This document shows, in pieces, positions 42,853 to 55,237 of a DNA stretch of 64,000 nucleotides (the stretch's first letter is position 1; each line of letters opens with the position of its first letter). Below the pieces are notes generated by a model that had not been told where the DNA came from, ran no database searches, and worked only from the letters and a program-made list of their open reading frames with translations. Source of the stretch: Tragulus kanchil (lineage: Eukaryota > Chordata > Mammalia > Artiodactyla > Tragulidae); NCBI GenBank assembly GCA_022376925.1, contig JAIOJX010000030.1, forward strand, positions 167,783,084-167,847,083. The letters are read 5' to 3'. The position numbers and the translations under genes are program-made.

Positions 42853-45032
42853 GCATAGCTGAGTGTTCGGTTGAGGGCGTGTGTAGGCGGAGGCTGGGCA
42901 GGTGAGAGCGGGGGACCGAGAGAGAGAGTCACCCTCCAGGTGACTGCTGTGGGTGGCCAGGCATCTCTGCCAGCGTGGGTGGGCAAGAGACCAGCGCATT
43001 TCCCACTAGCTCCCAAGCATCAGTGATGAGGGACGTTAACTCTGGGTACCCAGCAGGCCGACCACACTTCAGCTGCAGACCAAGGAGGCCCTGCCAGCCC
43101 AGGGCACCCTGTGGACAAGGACAGTGGTGCTGCCTGCTGCCAGCCTCTGCCGTGTGAGTGAGATTTCATTTTCATGTGAAGGTGGTGTCACCTCATCAGG
43201 CTCCCACTGTGCCCGGACTCATGAGAAATGTCCGTTTTTTCACAGAGTCCTAGATTTAGAGCAGCAGTCCCCAAATCTGGATTAGCAGAACCTCTGGGGT
43301 TAGGGGTGGATGCCTGCGCCTCGCTCTCAAACCGACTGCAGCAGGAGCTTGGCGTGGGTAGCAGGGAGCCCTGACTCTCACCTCCCCTCCTGAACCAGCC
43401 AGCCAGGGTGGGGGGATGGCAGCCGCTGAAGGAAATCCACACTGACCCGTGGTCACCGTGGAAGCCGGTTGATGAGGAACACACCGTGTTTCCACTGCCG
43501 TCATCTTTTTCCAGAAGTAACAGGCAGGAAAATGGTTTGTGGATTTGAGACCTCTGATGTTATAATGCTTAGATAAATGTCACGTCCTTCCAATTGCCTT
43601 CACCAAGTGATCATTATGTGACATTAAAAAAAAGAGAGAGAATTAGTTGGCTTGACCTTACCAAGCAAATAGTGAAGGAGGGGGACTGATGTAAACAGGC
43701 TCAAGTGGGAAATAAAGAGATAAAAGGCTTTGGTTAAAATGGATGCAGAATTCTGGAGCACCAGAAATGTTAACATGCTCTTCAGATGCCCTTGCGTAGC
43801 TGAGGGGCTTTGGACGCAGCAGCAGGTAAAAGGGCCCTGAAGGGGGAGGGAAGAGGGTGTGATGTGGGAACTCTGCCTTGGGGCACTGCGGGGAGGGCTG
43901 GTGTCCAGCCTCAGGCCGCCCACCACATCAGATGCGCTGGGCATAGCTGAGTGTTCGGTTGAGGGCGTGTAGGCGGAGGCTGGGCAGGTGAGGCGGGGAC
44001 CGAGAGAGAGAGTCACCCTCCAGGTGACTGCTGTGGGTGGCCAGGCATCTCTGCCAGCGTGGGTGGGCAAGAGACCAGCGCATTTCCCACTAGCTCCCAA
44101 GCATCAGTGATGAGGGACGTTAACTCTGGGTACCCAGCAGGCCGACCACACTTCAGCTGCAGACCAAGGAGGCCCTGCCAGCCCAGGGCACCCTGTGGAC
44201 AAGGACAGTGGTGCTGCCTGCTGCCAGCCTCTGCCGTGTGAGTGAGATTTCATTTTCATGTGAAGGTGGTGTCACCTCATCAGGCTCCCACTGTGCCCGG
44301 ACTCATGAGAAATGTCCGTTTTTTCACAGAGTCCTAGATTTAGAGCAGCAGTCCCCAAATCTGGATTAGCAGAACCTCTGGGGTTAGGGGTGGATGCCTG
44401 CGCCTCGCTCTCAAACCGACTGCAGCAGGAGCTTGGCGTGGGTAGCAGGGAGCCCTGACTCTCACCTCCCCTCCTGAACCAGCCAGCCAGGGTGGGGGGA
44501 TGGCAGCCGCTGAAGGAAATCCACACTGACCCGTGGTCACCGTGGAAGCCGGTTGATGAGGAAACACACCGTGTTTCCACTGCCGTCATCTTTTTCCAGA
44601 AGTAACAGGCAGGAAAATGGTTTGTGGATTTGAGACCTCTGATGTTATAATGCTTAGATAAATGTCACGTCCTTCCAATTGCCTTCACCAAGTGATCATT
44701 ATGTGACATTAAAAAAAAGAGAGAGAATTAGTTGGCTTGACCTTACCAAGCAAATAGTGAAGGAGGGGGACTGATGTAAACAGGCTCAAGTGGGAAATAA
44801 AGAGATAAAAGGCTTTGGTTAAAATGGATGCAGAATTCTGGAGCACCAGAAATGTTAACATGCTCTTCAGATGCCCTTGCGTAGCTGAGGGGCTTTGGAC
44901 GCAGCAGCAGGTAAAAGGGCCCTGAAGGGGGAGGGAAGAGCGGCTGTGATGTGGGAACTCTGCCTTGGGGCACTGCGGGGGGAGGGCTGGTGTCCAGCCT
45001 CAGGCCGCCCACCACATCAGATGCGCTGGGCA
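42853..45032. repeat. tandem duplication 12, unit about 1086 bp
   Basis: Copy A 42853-43940, copy B 43941-45032, start 'gcatagctgagtgttcgg'. It overlaps copy B of duplication 11, so 41773-42059, 42853-43141 and 43941-44225 are three copies. The third has lost bases in short repeats ('gcgtgtgtagg' to 'gcgtgtagg', 'gagagcgggggacc' to 'gaggcggggacc'). The junction 'gatgcgctgggca' is shared, giving about 5 bp of microhomology. Confidence 0.97.
43142..43940. other. unique sequence (duplicated at 44226-45025), one MER-like stretch
   Basis: 'gcagcagtccccaaatctggattagcagaacctctgggg' (about 43260) weakly resembles the MER5-type palindromic DNA transposons but is not secure. No gene. Confidence 0.35.
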
Positions 45033-45994
45033 AGGGCTGCATCTGCCCAGGGAAAGGGGGTGCTTCTGGAGCTCACAAAAGGCTCTGTCCCCAGGCAAGG
45101 CCTGGTTTTTCATATTGGAGAAGGTGCTGCATGGTCTAGCTCCGTGTGTCAAGATCTCAAAGACAGACAGTGCAGATGAGCGCAGGAGGAGAGAGGGGGG
45201 ACGGAGCACAGGAGCGGGACAGGGCCAGCAGGACCTGTGTGCTTCTGCTGGACTTTGGATTTTATGCGGGTGGACGTGTTTTCAGCGCATCACTCAGGCT
45301 GCTGTGAAGAGTGAACCACAGAGGGACAAGTGTGATGCATGGAGCATCGTCCAGGTGAGAGGCGGGTGCAGGCAGAGGTGGAGGGATGGACAGGTGATGC
45401 AGTGTGGCCGTGGAGATGAGAGAATGTCCTTCATTGGCAAAATACTGGCCATTCTGATGACTCAGAGCAGACACTCAGGATACATCTGTGTGTATACCTT
45501 CTAACTCTGCGGGATCTCCTTCACAGCTGGAGAGCCCAGAAAGGTGCAGGTCCTGCTGTTCCAGCTGCTGTGTGGTCCTGGGCTCCCTGGGGACTCCACA
45601 CTAGCCTGTGTCATTAAGACAGCCTGGTGAGGGAATGGCAGTGGAAGAACACGGAAGGTACAGGAGTCACAGACTTGGACGGAGCCGAGGCTGAGCAGGG
45701 AGCAGGAGGACCTTCTTGGGGGCTGACTCTGGAGCCCACCTGCATGAGCAGGAGTGTGTTGGGTAGGAGCCGGGGCGCTCAGGTGCTCAGAAGCAGGCAC
45801 ACGGGGTGTCCTGAGGAGTCTCCTGCTGCCGAAGGGAGGAGCCTAGCGGCGGGGAGATGAGATAGGAGGTCTGGCAGTCAGCTATTCAGACAGCACAGCG
45901 TGTGAATATCCTGAAGACACTTGGTGTGAGTTTTCTTTTTTCCTTTTCCAAATGCTTCGAAAATAGTCGCACCACACCCATCTTAGTTTAAGTC
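45033..45994. other. unique GC-rich sequence, no gene supported
   Basis: The 179-codon plus frame at 44965-45504 overlaps two other plus frames and a minus frame, lies partly in the duplicated block and has no recognised domain. Confidence 0.4.
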
Positions 45995-46275
45995 CTACGC
46001 TCACTCACCAGTATTTATCGAGAGGCTAGAATTGAGTGGCGATGGCTCCAGGCACACTGGATGGTTAGAGCCTTAAAGAAGAGGACCGGAGGCCCGGAGA
46101 GCACGTGACAGAGGAGTCACATGGTGTCTAGGAAGGTCATTTTGGAGGTGAGATCGGAAAGAGGAGTTGGTATTAAACTAGGTGAGATGGGGAGCGAGGC
46201 CTTCCAGGCAGAGGAAGCAGTGTGTGGTGGAAAGGGCTCTGGCATATCTGAGAGGTCAGAACAGCAGATAAATGG
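45995..46275 (-). mobile_element. L2 LINE 3' region, antisense
   Basis: 'ctcaccagtatttatcgagaggct' resembles the antisense L2 3' end. 'tcattttggaggtgagatcgg' and 'gaggccttccaggcagaggaagcagtgtgtgg' match the typical downstream antisense L2 ('ttccaggcagagggaacagc'). Confidence 0.7.
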
Positions 46276-46309
46276 ATGGACCAAGAGTGTCACACAGAGT
46301 GCAGTAAGT

Positions 46310-46665
46310 GTGTACGGACGGTACAGAGAAACGGTACAGATGAGCCTATTTGCAGGGCACGAATAGAGATGCAGACGTAGAGAACCGACCTGCAGACACG
46401 GGGTTGGGGGGAGAGAGACACAAATCGAGACAGCAGTCCTGACACACATGCATTACCTGTGTAAGCCAGCCAGCTCGCGGGAAGCTGCTGCACAGCACAG
46501 GGGCCCAGCTCGGTGCTCTGTGGGGACCGCGAGGGCTGGGCTGGGTGCTGGGAGGGGGGCTCACGAGGGAGGGGATGGATATGATTCATGTTGTTGTGCA
46601 GCAGAAACTAGCAACACTGTAAAGCTGTTACACTCCAATACAGAATGTTAAAAGAATACAAATAT
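46310..46665 (+). mobile_element. artiodactyl L1 3' UTR, sense
   Basis: 'gatgagcctatttgcagggcacgaatagagatgcagacgtagagaa', 'gggaagctgctgcacagcacaggggcccagctcggtgctctg', 'gattcatgttgttgtgcagcagaaactagcaacactgtaaagc', then 'cactccaatacag' and an A-rich end. The element's tail is where duplication 13 begins. Confidence 0.85.
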
Positions 46666-48957
46666 AAAACAAGGGGTTGCAGAGAGATTGGGGAGATGAC
46701 ATGTCACACCTGCCGGCATTCTGCTGTAACCCATGGCTGCTCTCTGTCCCCTCCACAGCCCAGAGGCGGCGCTCGGGACCATCGGCCTCCCGGGCACAGG
46801 TGCGGTGGGGCAGCTGGTGTTGTGAATCAGGCCGTCGCCAATCAGAGAACGGCTACTTCACAACACCAGGGTCCCACCCCGCCACAGGCAGCGCTCCGGC
46901 TCCCGCCGCAGCAGGCGTCCACCACGGCCACCGCTGGGGCCCCGCCAAGCCCCACAGAACCTCCACAGGCGGCTTTCCGGTTGATTCTGCGTGCTGTGTG
47001 GACACCACCGCAAACATGGGAGCCCTGAGACTGCTCCCCACCCCCAACACAGACAGCTCCACTTTTAATGAAAAGCACTCCCCACAGCATCCGCTTTCTG
47101 CAGAGAACATGAAGCCACAAACTCCCCAGGGTGAGGACCGAGTTAGGAGCCCTTGGGAGGGGTTTAAACGCCCTAACCTGCTTAAGAACGCACGGCTGTG
47201 AGCCGGGCCAAGATCCCGGTCTGTGATGGTGAACGGCTCTGACCGGGGCGGAGCAGAGCCCCTACTGACAGGGTGGTGGCTCTGCAGACTCTCCTGGAGC
47301 GAGGAGGGCTTTTTGTGGCCACATAGACAGGGCACAGTTCTATTTCCTCGATGGTCTCAGGTGCCCTTGGAAACACACGCCTGCCGTCAGGATGTGTCCC
47401 CACGTTTGATGAGCTTTATGAGGACCCCGGCCAGGGCACCAGTGTCTCAAACACGCCAGTCCTGGACCACGTGATCTGTCAGCTGTGCTGACCGGTGGGC
47501 TTGCTGTCCCCAGGACCTGGCAGGCATGGAAAACTAACGGAGGGCTCCCAAATTGGCATGTTGTTATGTTTAAGTACCTAAGTTAAACCTTCTGTTCGAT
47601 ACCACTGTATTTTAGAGCCAAGGGAGTGGCTGGGTTCCTAGTATCCTTTCTGAAGCATTAAGAAAACACGAGGCTGTCCATCTCTCCGGCTTTCTGCGGG
47701 CGGAGAGACCCAGGGCTGCTGCCAAGAGCCCAGGCTCCGCCTCTGTCACCTCGGAGCTGCGCTGCTCTCCCGAGGAAGCAGGGAATGGAGCTGTTACACT
47801 CCAATACAGAATGTTAAAAGAATACAAATATAAAACAAGGGGTTGCAGAGAGATTGGGGAGATGACATGTCACACCTGCCGGCATTCTGCTGTAACCCAT
47901 GGCTGCTCTCTGTCCCCTCCACAGCCCAGAGGCGGCGCTCGGGACCATCGGCCTCCCGGGCACAGGTGCGGTGGGGCAGCTGGTGTTGTGAATCAGGCCG
48001 TCGCCAATCAGAGAACGGCTACTTCACAACACCAGGGTCCCACCCCGCCACAGGCAGCGCTCCGGCTCCCGCCGCAGCAGGCGTCCACCACGGCCACCGC
48101 TGGGGCCCCGCCAAGCCCCACAGAACCTCCACAGGCGGCTTTCCGGTTGATTCTGCGTGCTGTGTGGACACCACCGCAAACATGGGAGCCCTGAGACTGC
48201 TCCCCACCCCCAACACAGACAGCTCCACTTTTAATGAAAAGCACTCCCCACAGCATCCGCTTTCTGCAGAGAACATGAAGCCACAAACTCCCCAGGGTGA
48301 GGACCGAGTTAGGAGCCCTTGGGAGGGTTAAGCGCCCCTAACCTGCTTAAGAACGCACGGCTGTGAGCCGGGCCAAGATCCCGGTCTGTGATGGTGAACG
48401 GCTCTGACCGGGGCGGAGCAGAGCCCCTACTGACAGGGTGGTGGCTCTGCAGACTCTCCTGGAGCGAGGAGGGCTTTTTGTGGCCACATAGACAGGGCAC
48501 AGTTCTATTTCCTCGATGGTCTCAGGTGCCCTTGGAAACACACGCCTGCCGTCAGGATGTGTCCCCACGTTTGATGAGCTTTATGAGGACCCCGGCCAGG
48601 GCACCAGTGTCTCAAACACGCCAGTCCTGGACCACGTGATCTGTCAGCTGTGCTGACCGGTGGGCTTGCTGTCCCCAGGACCTGGCAGGCATGGAAAACT
48701 AACGGAGGGCTCCCAAATTGGCATGTTGTTATGTTTAAGTACCTAAGTTAAACCTTCTGTTCGATACCACTGTATTTTAGAGCCAAGGGAGTGGCTGGGT
48801 TTCTAGCATCCTTTCTGAAGCATTAAGAAAACACGAGGCTGTCCATCTCTCCGGCTTTCTGCGGGGCGGAGAGACCCAGGGCTGCTGCCAAGAGCCCAGG
48901 CTCCGCCTCTGTCACCTCGGAGCTGCGCTGCTCTCCCCGAGGAAGCAGGGGAATGGA
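46623..48957. repeat. tandem duplication 13, unit 1166 bp
   Basis: Copy A 46623-47788, copy B 47789-48957, start 'agctgttacactccaatac'. The junction 'gggaatgg|agctgttac' is clean. Copies differ by short indels in G/C runs ('gggaggggtttaaacgccc' versus 'gggagggttaagcgcccc', 'gcgggcgg' versus 'gcggggcgg'). Confidence 0.97.
46666..47788. other. unique GC-rich, moderately CpG-rich block (duplicated)
   Basis: 46740-47000 has many CpGs and an acceptor-like 'cccctccacag', with frames of 127 and 174 codons on plus and 92 and 160 on minus. Mutually overlapping frames on both strands are usual in GC-rich noncoding DNA. No domain is recognised. The 174-codon frame is cut to 162 in the second copy by an indel. 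Confidence 0.4.
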
Positions 48958-49389
48958 TAAAAACAAGCCCGGTGAAGAATGAGGGTACACCGAGCCTGGC
49001 TGCACCAGGGCCGCCCTGGGTCTCTGTTACCTTGAAGTTCCGGAAGGTGAGTTCTGTCCTTGACTCCAAACTGCTAAGGCATTCCTGAAATTTGTACTAA
49101 GTTACGCTTGGGTGCAAGTATCTTTAGAGTTAAGAGGCCCAGTTTTTCCCAGCAAGGTCTCCCCACCTTTTCCGAAACACATGTAAACAGCACGTCTCTC
49201 CGACTCCATAGACGACCTGCTCCCCTCCCACCCCCAGTGTCCAGGTCGGTTCCATTCAGGGGGTGGGCGGTGGTGGCGGCATCAGCACGCGGGGAGGGCG
49301 GCCTCCGTCGCCACACACACACCTGCTGCATCACAGTCTGGCGAGCCAGGGCCCACCCTGGGCTCAGGGACGGGGTGTCCCCATGACCG
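48958..49389. other. unique GC-rich sequence, no gene
   Basis: Contains a 'ggtggtggcggc' patch at 49268 and 'acacacacacc' at 49313. No repeat family or gene is recognised. Confidence 0.4.
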
Positions 49390-49998
49390 ACCCCTGCTGG
49401 TCTCCCACGTCTCTCCACGCCAGCTTCATCTCTTCTGCATGTTCCAGCCCAACCGATCTTTTCCAGACACACGCCTGTGCCAGTTGTGCAGAGGGACCCC
49501 TCCACTCCCTGCCTCAAAACTGCTTAGAGAGCTGGCTCCACCCTAACAGCACTAGCCCCCCAAGTGGCACGCACCCCCACCTCACGTCTCTGCTCACGTC
49601 TCTCCTCCCTCCAGCACCGTTGTCCCAAGCCCCCTTTCCAGACCCTCACACCCTCGGAGCTCCCTCTGCCCCAGGGCCTTTGTGCGGCTCAGCCCGTCCA
49701 GAATGCTCTCCGCGTTCTCCCCTGAGGGGTGACGACCTGTCCTCCAGATTCCCGCCAGCGCCAGCTCCTCAACCCAGGGAAGGCAGGTAAGGCAGCTGAT
49801 GTTCGGAGCAAGCTGAGCAGAGCACTCGTCCCCTGTGGTCACGATGCCTGCACGGGTGGGGATCTTTGTGAGGGTGTGTCTTCCCCACGTGGCCGGACGC
49901 TCCCTGCGAGCAGGACCTCGAGCTCCATTCGCTGCGGCAGCCTCGGCCAAGGTCAGTGTGTAGCACAGAGCAGCAGCTCAATAATGCATTTCTTCACA
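49390..49998 (+). mobile_element. L2 LINE 3' region, sense
   Basis: 'ccccagggcctttgtgcggctc', 'ccagaatgctctccgcg', 'gcgagcaggacctcgagctcc' and 'agcacagagcagcagctcaataatgcatttc' keep the order of the L2 3' end ('agggcctttgcac... ggaatgctct... gcagggac... ggtgctcaataaatg'). Frames of 118-175 codons here on both strands are therefore LINE-derived or chance. Confidence 0.7.
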
Positions 49999-50269
49999 AA
50001 ATTCATGATTGTGCTCTGAGTGTCCTTCTAGGTCAAACCGTCTCTCTTACCCACTGGAACTCTGGGTGTTAGTTTCCTTCTCAGCTTCCTAGACATCATA
50101 GTGACAGCAGCAGGCACTTACTGAAAAGGGGGCGCACACAGCGCTGGGGCTTCCCATTGTCAGTCGCCCAGTCAGCTTTCTCCACATGGCACGTCATGTT
50201 GCCACCTGTCACGTAGGTAGTGGGTGCCACCCTGACCGCCAACTCCATGCTGCTGAAGAGCCAAAGGGG

Positions 50270-50921
50270 ACAAAGCTGGAACCCTCCCTCCCTGTTGGTA
50301 GGAACGTAAATTGGTCCACCTACTATGGAAAACAGTATGGAGAGTTACCATATGATCCAGCAGTCTCACTCCTGGGCATGTATCTGGATGAAACTGTAAT
50401 TTAAAAAGATAATTCACCACAGGACAGTTTACAAGAGCCAAGACATGGAAGGAACTTAAATGTCCATCGACAAATGAACAAGACATGGTACATCTCTCTA
50501 ATGGAATACTACTCAACCATAAAAGTGAATGAAACAGTGCCATCTGCAGCAGCGTGAATGAACCCAGAGATGATCCTACTAAGTGAAATAAGTCAGACAA
50601 AGACCAATGTCATACGCTAGCACTTGCATGTAGCCTCTAAAATGTGGCGTAACTGAACCAATCTGTGAAACAGACTCACAGACCTAGAGAACAGACTTGT
50701 TGCCAAGAGGGAGAGGGTGGAGAGGCAGGATGGATTGGGAGTTTGGGATTAGCAGATGCAAGCTAGTATGTAACAAGGGATAAATGACAAGGTCCTACTG
50801 TATAGCACAGGGAACTCAGTATCTGTGGTCAACCACAATGGAAAGGAACATGAAAAAGAATGTGTATATATAACTGACTCAATCTGCTGTGCAGCAGAAG
50901 TTAGCACAACAGTGTAAATCA
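50270..50921 (+). mobile_element. artiodactyl L1 3' end, sense
   Basis: 'ctccctgttggtaggaacgtaaattgg', 'aaaacagtatggagagtt', 'tatgatccagcagtctcactcctgggcatgtat', 'aatggaatactactcaaccataaaa', 'ggtcctactgtatagcacagggaactcag' and 'ctgtgcagcagaagttagcacaacagtgtaaatca'. It includes the ORF2 end and 3' UTR. No open frame remains. Confidence 0.9.
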
Positions 50922-51306
50922 CCTCTGCTTTAAGAACAGGAGGACAAAGCTAGACAGGGCTTGCTCCCAGGGACCCAGCAAAGCCCTCTCCATTCTCAGA
51001 GGCTTCCCTCTGGGCTCTGAAACCTGTCAGACCAGGCAAGTATTTTTTCCTGTTCATACGTTTCTAAGAGGTTAAATTCTAACCTTGTTTAAAGAACTTC
51101 ATAATGGAACCTGATTAAAAACCTAATGAAATATAAAATAGGGTCAAGTCTAGAGAGAGAAAACTGTTTAAGAACCAGAGGAAGCTCGACTTAATTTTGT
51201 TGTTGAGCTGGTGAATTCATTTGAGGTTTGTACGGTTACCTTCGGAGGTCAGCACTTGTGGGAACGGCTGGGTTTGGAAAATTTCCTGAGTAATGTCAGA
51301 TAGAGC

Positions 51307-51492
51307 CACAGTTCTCAGAGTGGGGGTCCCCGGACCAGCAGCACCTGGGAACTCGTTAGACACACGCATCCTCTCCAGGTCCCCGCAAGTCCTGCCGAAT
51401 CAGAAACCCTGGGGGGAGGCCCTGCAACCTGTGTGTTAGTTAATAAGTCCTCCAAGGGATTCTGAAGTGCCTCACATTTGAGAGCCACTAAA
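51307..51492 (+). mobile_element. MER5A-type hAT DNA transposon (first copy)
   Basis: 'cacagttctcagagtgggggtccccggaccagcagcacctgggaactcgttaga' type start, then 'gaatcagaaaccctggggggaggccc' and 'ttgagagccact' at the end: terminal inverted repeats of the CAGTGGTTCTCA class and the MER5A interior. About 185 bp, nearly full length, non-autonomous Charlie relative. Duplicate at 52408-52593. Confidence 0.85.
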
Positions 51493-51549
51493 ACAGAGTA
51501 AAGGGAAAATAAAACCACTTTCATTACCAAATGTGAAAAGGGCAAGTTT

Positions 51550-53115
51550 GTGGAATACCTACATAGTCCTTTCAAGGCAGTGTGAGAAGCATAAGGGCAT
51601 TTACTGTGAGAAAAGAATACCTCCTGCCATATCTATTAACCAGAAGGATTCCTGCCCTCCAACATGGGCTGGTGAGCCTGAGGCAACTCAGGATGTTAAA
51701 ACATCGGATAGTAGCCCCAGGGAGGTGAGGTACATACCAAAGGAATGATTTCAGTGAGCCCAGCCTCTTGGATCTTCCTATACATAGGCAAAGTACTCAA
51801 TCCCTTACCTTGGGATATCTGGGTTTTTTTAAGGAACACTCATTTTCTGATGTTTGTTGCAAAGCTTCTGTATAACCTGGCGCTCCCCCCGACTCAGTGC
51901 AGTTCTCTCAGTGTTGCTTGAGATGCTCTCTCCTAGGCTTAAAGTCCTAAAAATCCACCGGGTAATTTTAAGGAACACTAACCATTCCTCTCCTTCTCCT
52001 GACCTCAGCAGAAAGTGTAAACCCTCTGCTTTAAGAACAGGAGGACAAAGCTAGACAGGGCTTGCTCCCAGGGACCCAGCAAAGCCCTCTCCATTCTCAG
52101 AGGCTTCCCTCTGGGCTCTGAAACCTGTCAGACCAGGCAAGTATTTTTTCCTGTTCATACGTTTCTAAGAGGTTAAATTCTAACCTTGTTTAAAGAACTT
52201 CATAATGGAACCTGATTAAAAACCTAATGAAATATAAAATAGGGTCAAGTCTAGAGAGAGAAAACTGTTTAAGAACCAGAGGAAGCTCGACTTAATTTTG
52301 TTGTTGAGCTGGTGAATTCATTTGAGGTTTGTACGGTTACCTTCGGAGGTCAGCACTTGTGGGAACGGCTGGGTTTGGAAAATTTCCTGAGTAATGTCAG
52401 ATAGAGCCACAGTTCTCAGAGTGGGGGTCCCCGGACCAGCAGCACCTGGGAACTCGTTAGACACACGCATCCTCTCCAGGTCCCCGCAAGTCCTGCCGAA
52501 TCAGAAACCCTGGGGGGAGGCCCTGCAACCTGTGTGTTAGTTAATAAGTCCTCCAAGGGATTCTGAAGTGCCTCACATTTGAGAGCCACTAAAACAGAGT
52601 AAAGGGAAAATAAAACCACTTTCATTACCAAATGTGAAAAGGGCAAGTTTGTGGAATACCTACATAGTCCTTTCAAGGCAGTGTGAGAAGCATAAGGGCA
52701 TTTACTGTGAGAAAAGAATACCTCCTGCCATATCTATTAACCAGAAGGATTCCTGCCCTCCAACATGGGCTGGTGAGCCTGAGGCAACTCAGGATGTTAA
52801 AACATCGGATAGTAGCCCCAGGGAGGTGAGGTACATACCAAAGGAATGATTTCAGTGAGCCCAGCCTCTTGGATCTTCCTATACATAGGCAAAGTACTCA
52901 ATCCCTTACCTTGGGATATCTGGGTTTTTTTAAGGAACACTCATTTTCTGATGTTTGTTGCAAAGCTTCTGTATAACCTGGCGCTCCCCCCGACTCAGTG
53001 CAGTTCTCTCAGTGTTGCTTGAGATGCTCTCTCCTAGGCTTAAAGTCCTAAAAAATCCACCGAATAAAACATAACTCAACTTTTACGTTGTAAATATTTT
53101 TAAGTCCACAGTTAA
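51550..53115 (+). mobile_element. LTR-like block 1 of an endogenous retrovirus (spread over duplication 14)
   Basis: The stretch 'cctgccctccaacatgggctggtgagcctgagg', 'gtgaggtacataccaaagga', 'ttgggatatctggg' and, in copy B, 'aataaaacataactcaac' matches in order the block at 61887-63595 ('ccagccctccaacatgagctgg', 'gtgaggtacatatcaaagga', 'ttgggatatatgg', 'aataaagcataactctcaac'). A polyadenylation signal near the end and a partner 10 kb away suggest an LTR pair. No primer-binding site was recognised. Confidence 0.5.
52408..52593 (+). mobile_element. MER5A-type element (duplicate copy)
   Basis: Copy of 51307-51492 inside duplication 14. Confidence 0.85.
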
Positions 53116-54385
53116 GGCAACAGATGAAGTGACCAGAGCAGATTCCTCTCCTTCTCCTGACCTCAGCCAGGTTTATGTAAGTACAAAACTTACAAGCATG
53201 CACCTAATTGGAAATTAAAAGAAATCTTGCCCTAAAGATGTGGGGGCTCTTTTATTGCATACACAGTTAAATTAAAGTTAAAAAGCTGGCTTGGTAAAAA
53301 TATCTTTTCTAATTCTGACTTTAATACAAAGGCTTTCTAGTAGGGACCTTGCATTTCTCTGTCTTTGAGATGTAAGGGTTGGGTTACCTGCTCTTCCTAG
53401 GACATGCTATGCATGTATGTATGTGTTTTGAAACCTTGACCTCAGACTATATTTTTGAGAGTTAATTCTCCAGACTTGACTTATATCCTCCCCGTGTCGT
53501 ATGGGGAAGTCTCTGGCAGGCTTGAATCGCTATTTATTAATATATATTTTATTAATGGCCAAATGATGGGTCCTTTTAAAATTGGAGAAACTAAAAAATT
53601 GTTAAGTCTAGAGCACTCTCATTCTAAGTAGCTGTTTTTTTGGTACCTATAAAAACAAATCATATTAAAAGTGTGAAATATCTATTTAATGGTTAACCTA
53701 AGTACTTCAGTCTAAAATAAGAAATACTGGTTTGGGTAGCTGCATTTGTGGTCTCTGCTTCCCTGTTCCATAGGTCTTACAGTTGATATTAGAATAATTG
53801 ATGTTAACAGAAAAACACATGTAAGGAAAATCTGGTTGCTATTTCCAGCAAGGTAGAACTTTTTAAAGGAATTATCTCAAGTGAATAAAGAAATCTTTAG
53901 ATGGTATTTAAAATGGGATAAACAGAATGGATATTTATGTGATTAAAACACAAGGTTTTGATACTACTAAAGTATCTAAGGTTAAATGGGCCAAAAGAGA
54001 TCCCCCTATTGGTCCCCAACATTAGAAGTCAAATAAATCTATTTTATTTACTGCAGTTTTAAAATATATATTTAAGCGGCTAGAAAAATTTTTGCTGAGA
54101 TACCTGACCAGCAATTATTTTGGGGTAACAATAAGGCCAAAGGGCTTGACCTCCAAGACTCAGTCCCCTCTGGGGATCCCAGAGACTCTTATATAACAAT
54201 AGATAGAATGGACAGGGAAAAAAAATTCTCAAAAATTCCCCCTGTAAGATCAAGCTTGTTGATTGGATCCTAAGGAAGACTAAAGCTAAAGGTATAAGTT
54301 GCAAGAACTGAGATGAAAGTATGTAAAACTGGTATACTTAAATGGGCTTCATAGAAGATGGTTACATCTCTTTGAATTATTGTGG

Positions 54386-54606
54386 GGTTTCTCAGATGGC
54401 GCTAGTGGTGAAGAACCCACCTGCCAATGAAGAAGACACAGGAGACAAGGGTTCGATCCCTGGGTTGGGAAAACCCCCCTGGAGAAGAGAATGGCTACCC
54501 ACTCCAATATTCCTGCCTGGAGAATCCCATGGGCAGAGAAGCCTGGTAGCCTATAGTCCATAGGATCACAGAAGAGTCGGACATGACTGAAGTGACTTAG
54601 TACACA
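54386..54606 (+). mobile_element. Bov-tA SINE
   Basis: 'ggggtttctcagatggcgctagtggtgaagaaccc', 'gggttcgatccctgggttggg', 'ccactccaatattcctgcctggagaatcccatgg' and 'gagtcggacatgactgaagtgact'. Extra 'gcgctagtgg' in the head is a known variant of ruminant copies. Confidence 0.88.
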
Positions 54607-55237
54607 CACAGCGTGCACAAGTATGTTTCCACTAGGAAACACTTCCCCTGCGTGATACTGTAAAGAAAAGCAGATAAAGCTGTGTCTTGGGAAATACTAA
54701 CTGAACATACTAAAGGAAACCAGTAGGGTTACTTGAGCCATACAAGTAAGTAAAAACTGGAAACTAAAGTTCAGGGGCTAATAAAAATAGTGATTTTTTT
54801 GCTCTGGGTTTGATTTGTAAACTCAGAAAAAAAGGTTTCTGCTAAATGCCTTATACAGACCTTTTGAATGCAACATAAACTGTCAAGTTCTAAGACAGAA
54901 CTCCAAAGATAAATTTCAGTTTAGTGAGAAATCTTCTCACTGATACAACATACAGTTAGACAAATCAATCTTTTAGTATTATTTAGGTGACAGACTTATT
55001 CTTTGGAGGAATTAAAAGCAACTGTTTTTCTCCTGCATATCTCTACAAACCAGAGTATGTTACTAAATACAGGCCACAAAGACCAGAGACTGAGCCTAAT
55101 TAGCTCAACCAGGCAAGACCTGATACTAAGGGAGAAAAAATGACAAAATGGCAGTTTTAAAATTCAAAGCACTAGGAATGCTCCCTCAGCCAGATTTATA
55201 AATAGTAAAAGCCTTAGTCATTGAGAGGGTTCTTTTT

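Larger units (their letters stand above)
40986..43141. repeat. tandem duplication 11, unit about 1083 bp
   Basis: Copy A 40986-42069, copy B 42070-43141, starting at 'gattgaccagacagggcc'. Single-base losses distinguish the copies ('gccgtaggcgcggcgtgac' versus 'gccgaggcgcgcgtgac'). Copy A ends 'ctgctgccaaggacatgt', copy B continues 'ctgctgccagcctctgcc'. Confidence 0.97.
50922..53168. repeat. tandem duplication 14, unit 1101 bp
   Basis: Copy A 50922-52022, copy B 52023-53168, start 'cctctgctttaagaacagg'. Copy A's end is a jumbled bridge ('gggtaattttaaggaacactaaccattcc') and lacks about 80 bp of LTR end seen in copy B (with AATAAA at 53063), before rejoining at 'ctctccttctcctgacctcagc'. Confidence 0.97.

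Noticed and set aside
44965..45504. 179-codon plus frame as a gene
   Set aside because: Three plus frames and one minus frame compete, it starts in duplicated DNA, and no domain is seen.
46677..47201. 174-codon plus frame as a coding exon
   Set aside because: Frames overlap on both strands, composition is low complexity (A/P/S/T-rich), no family is recognised, and it is truncated by an indel in the tandem copy.
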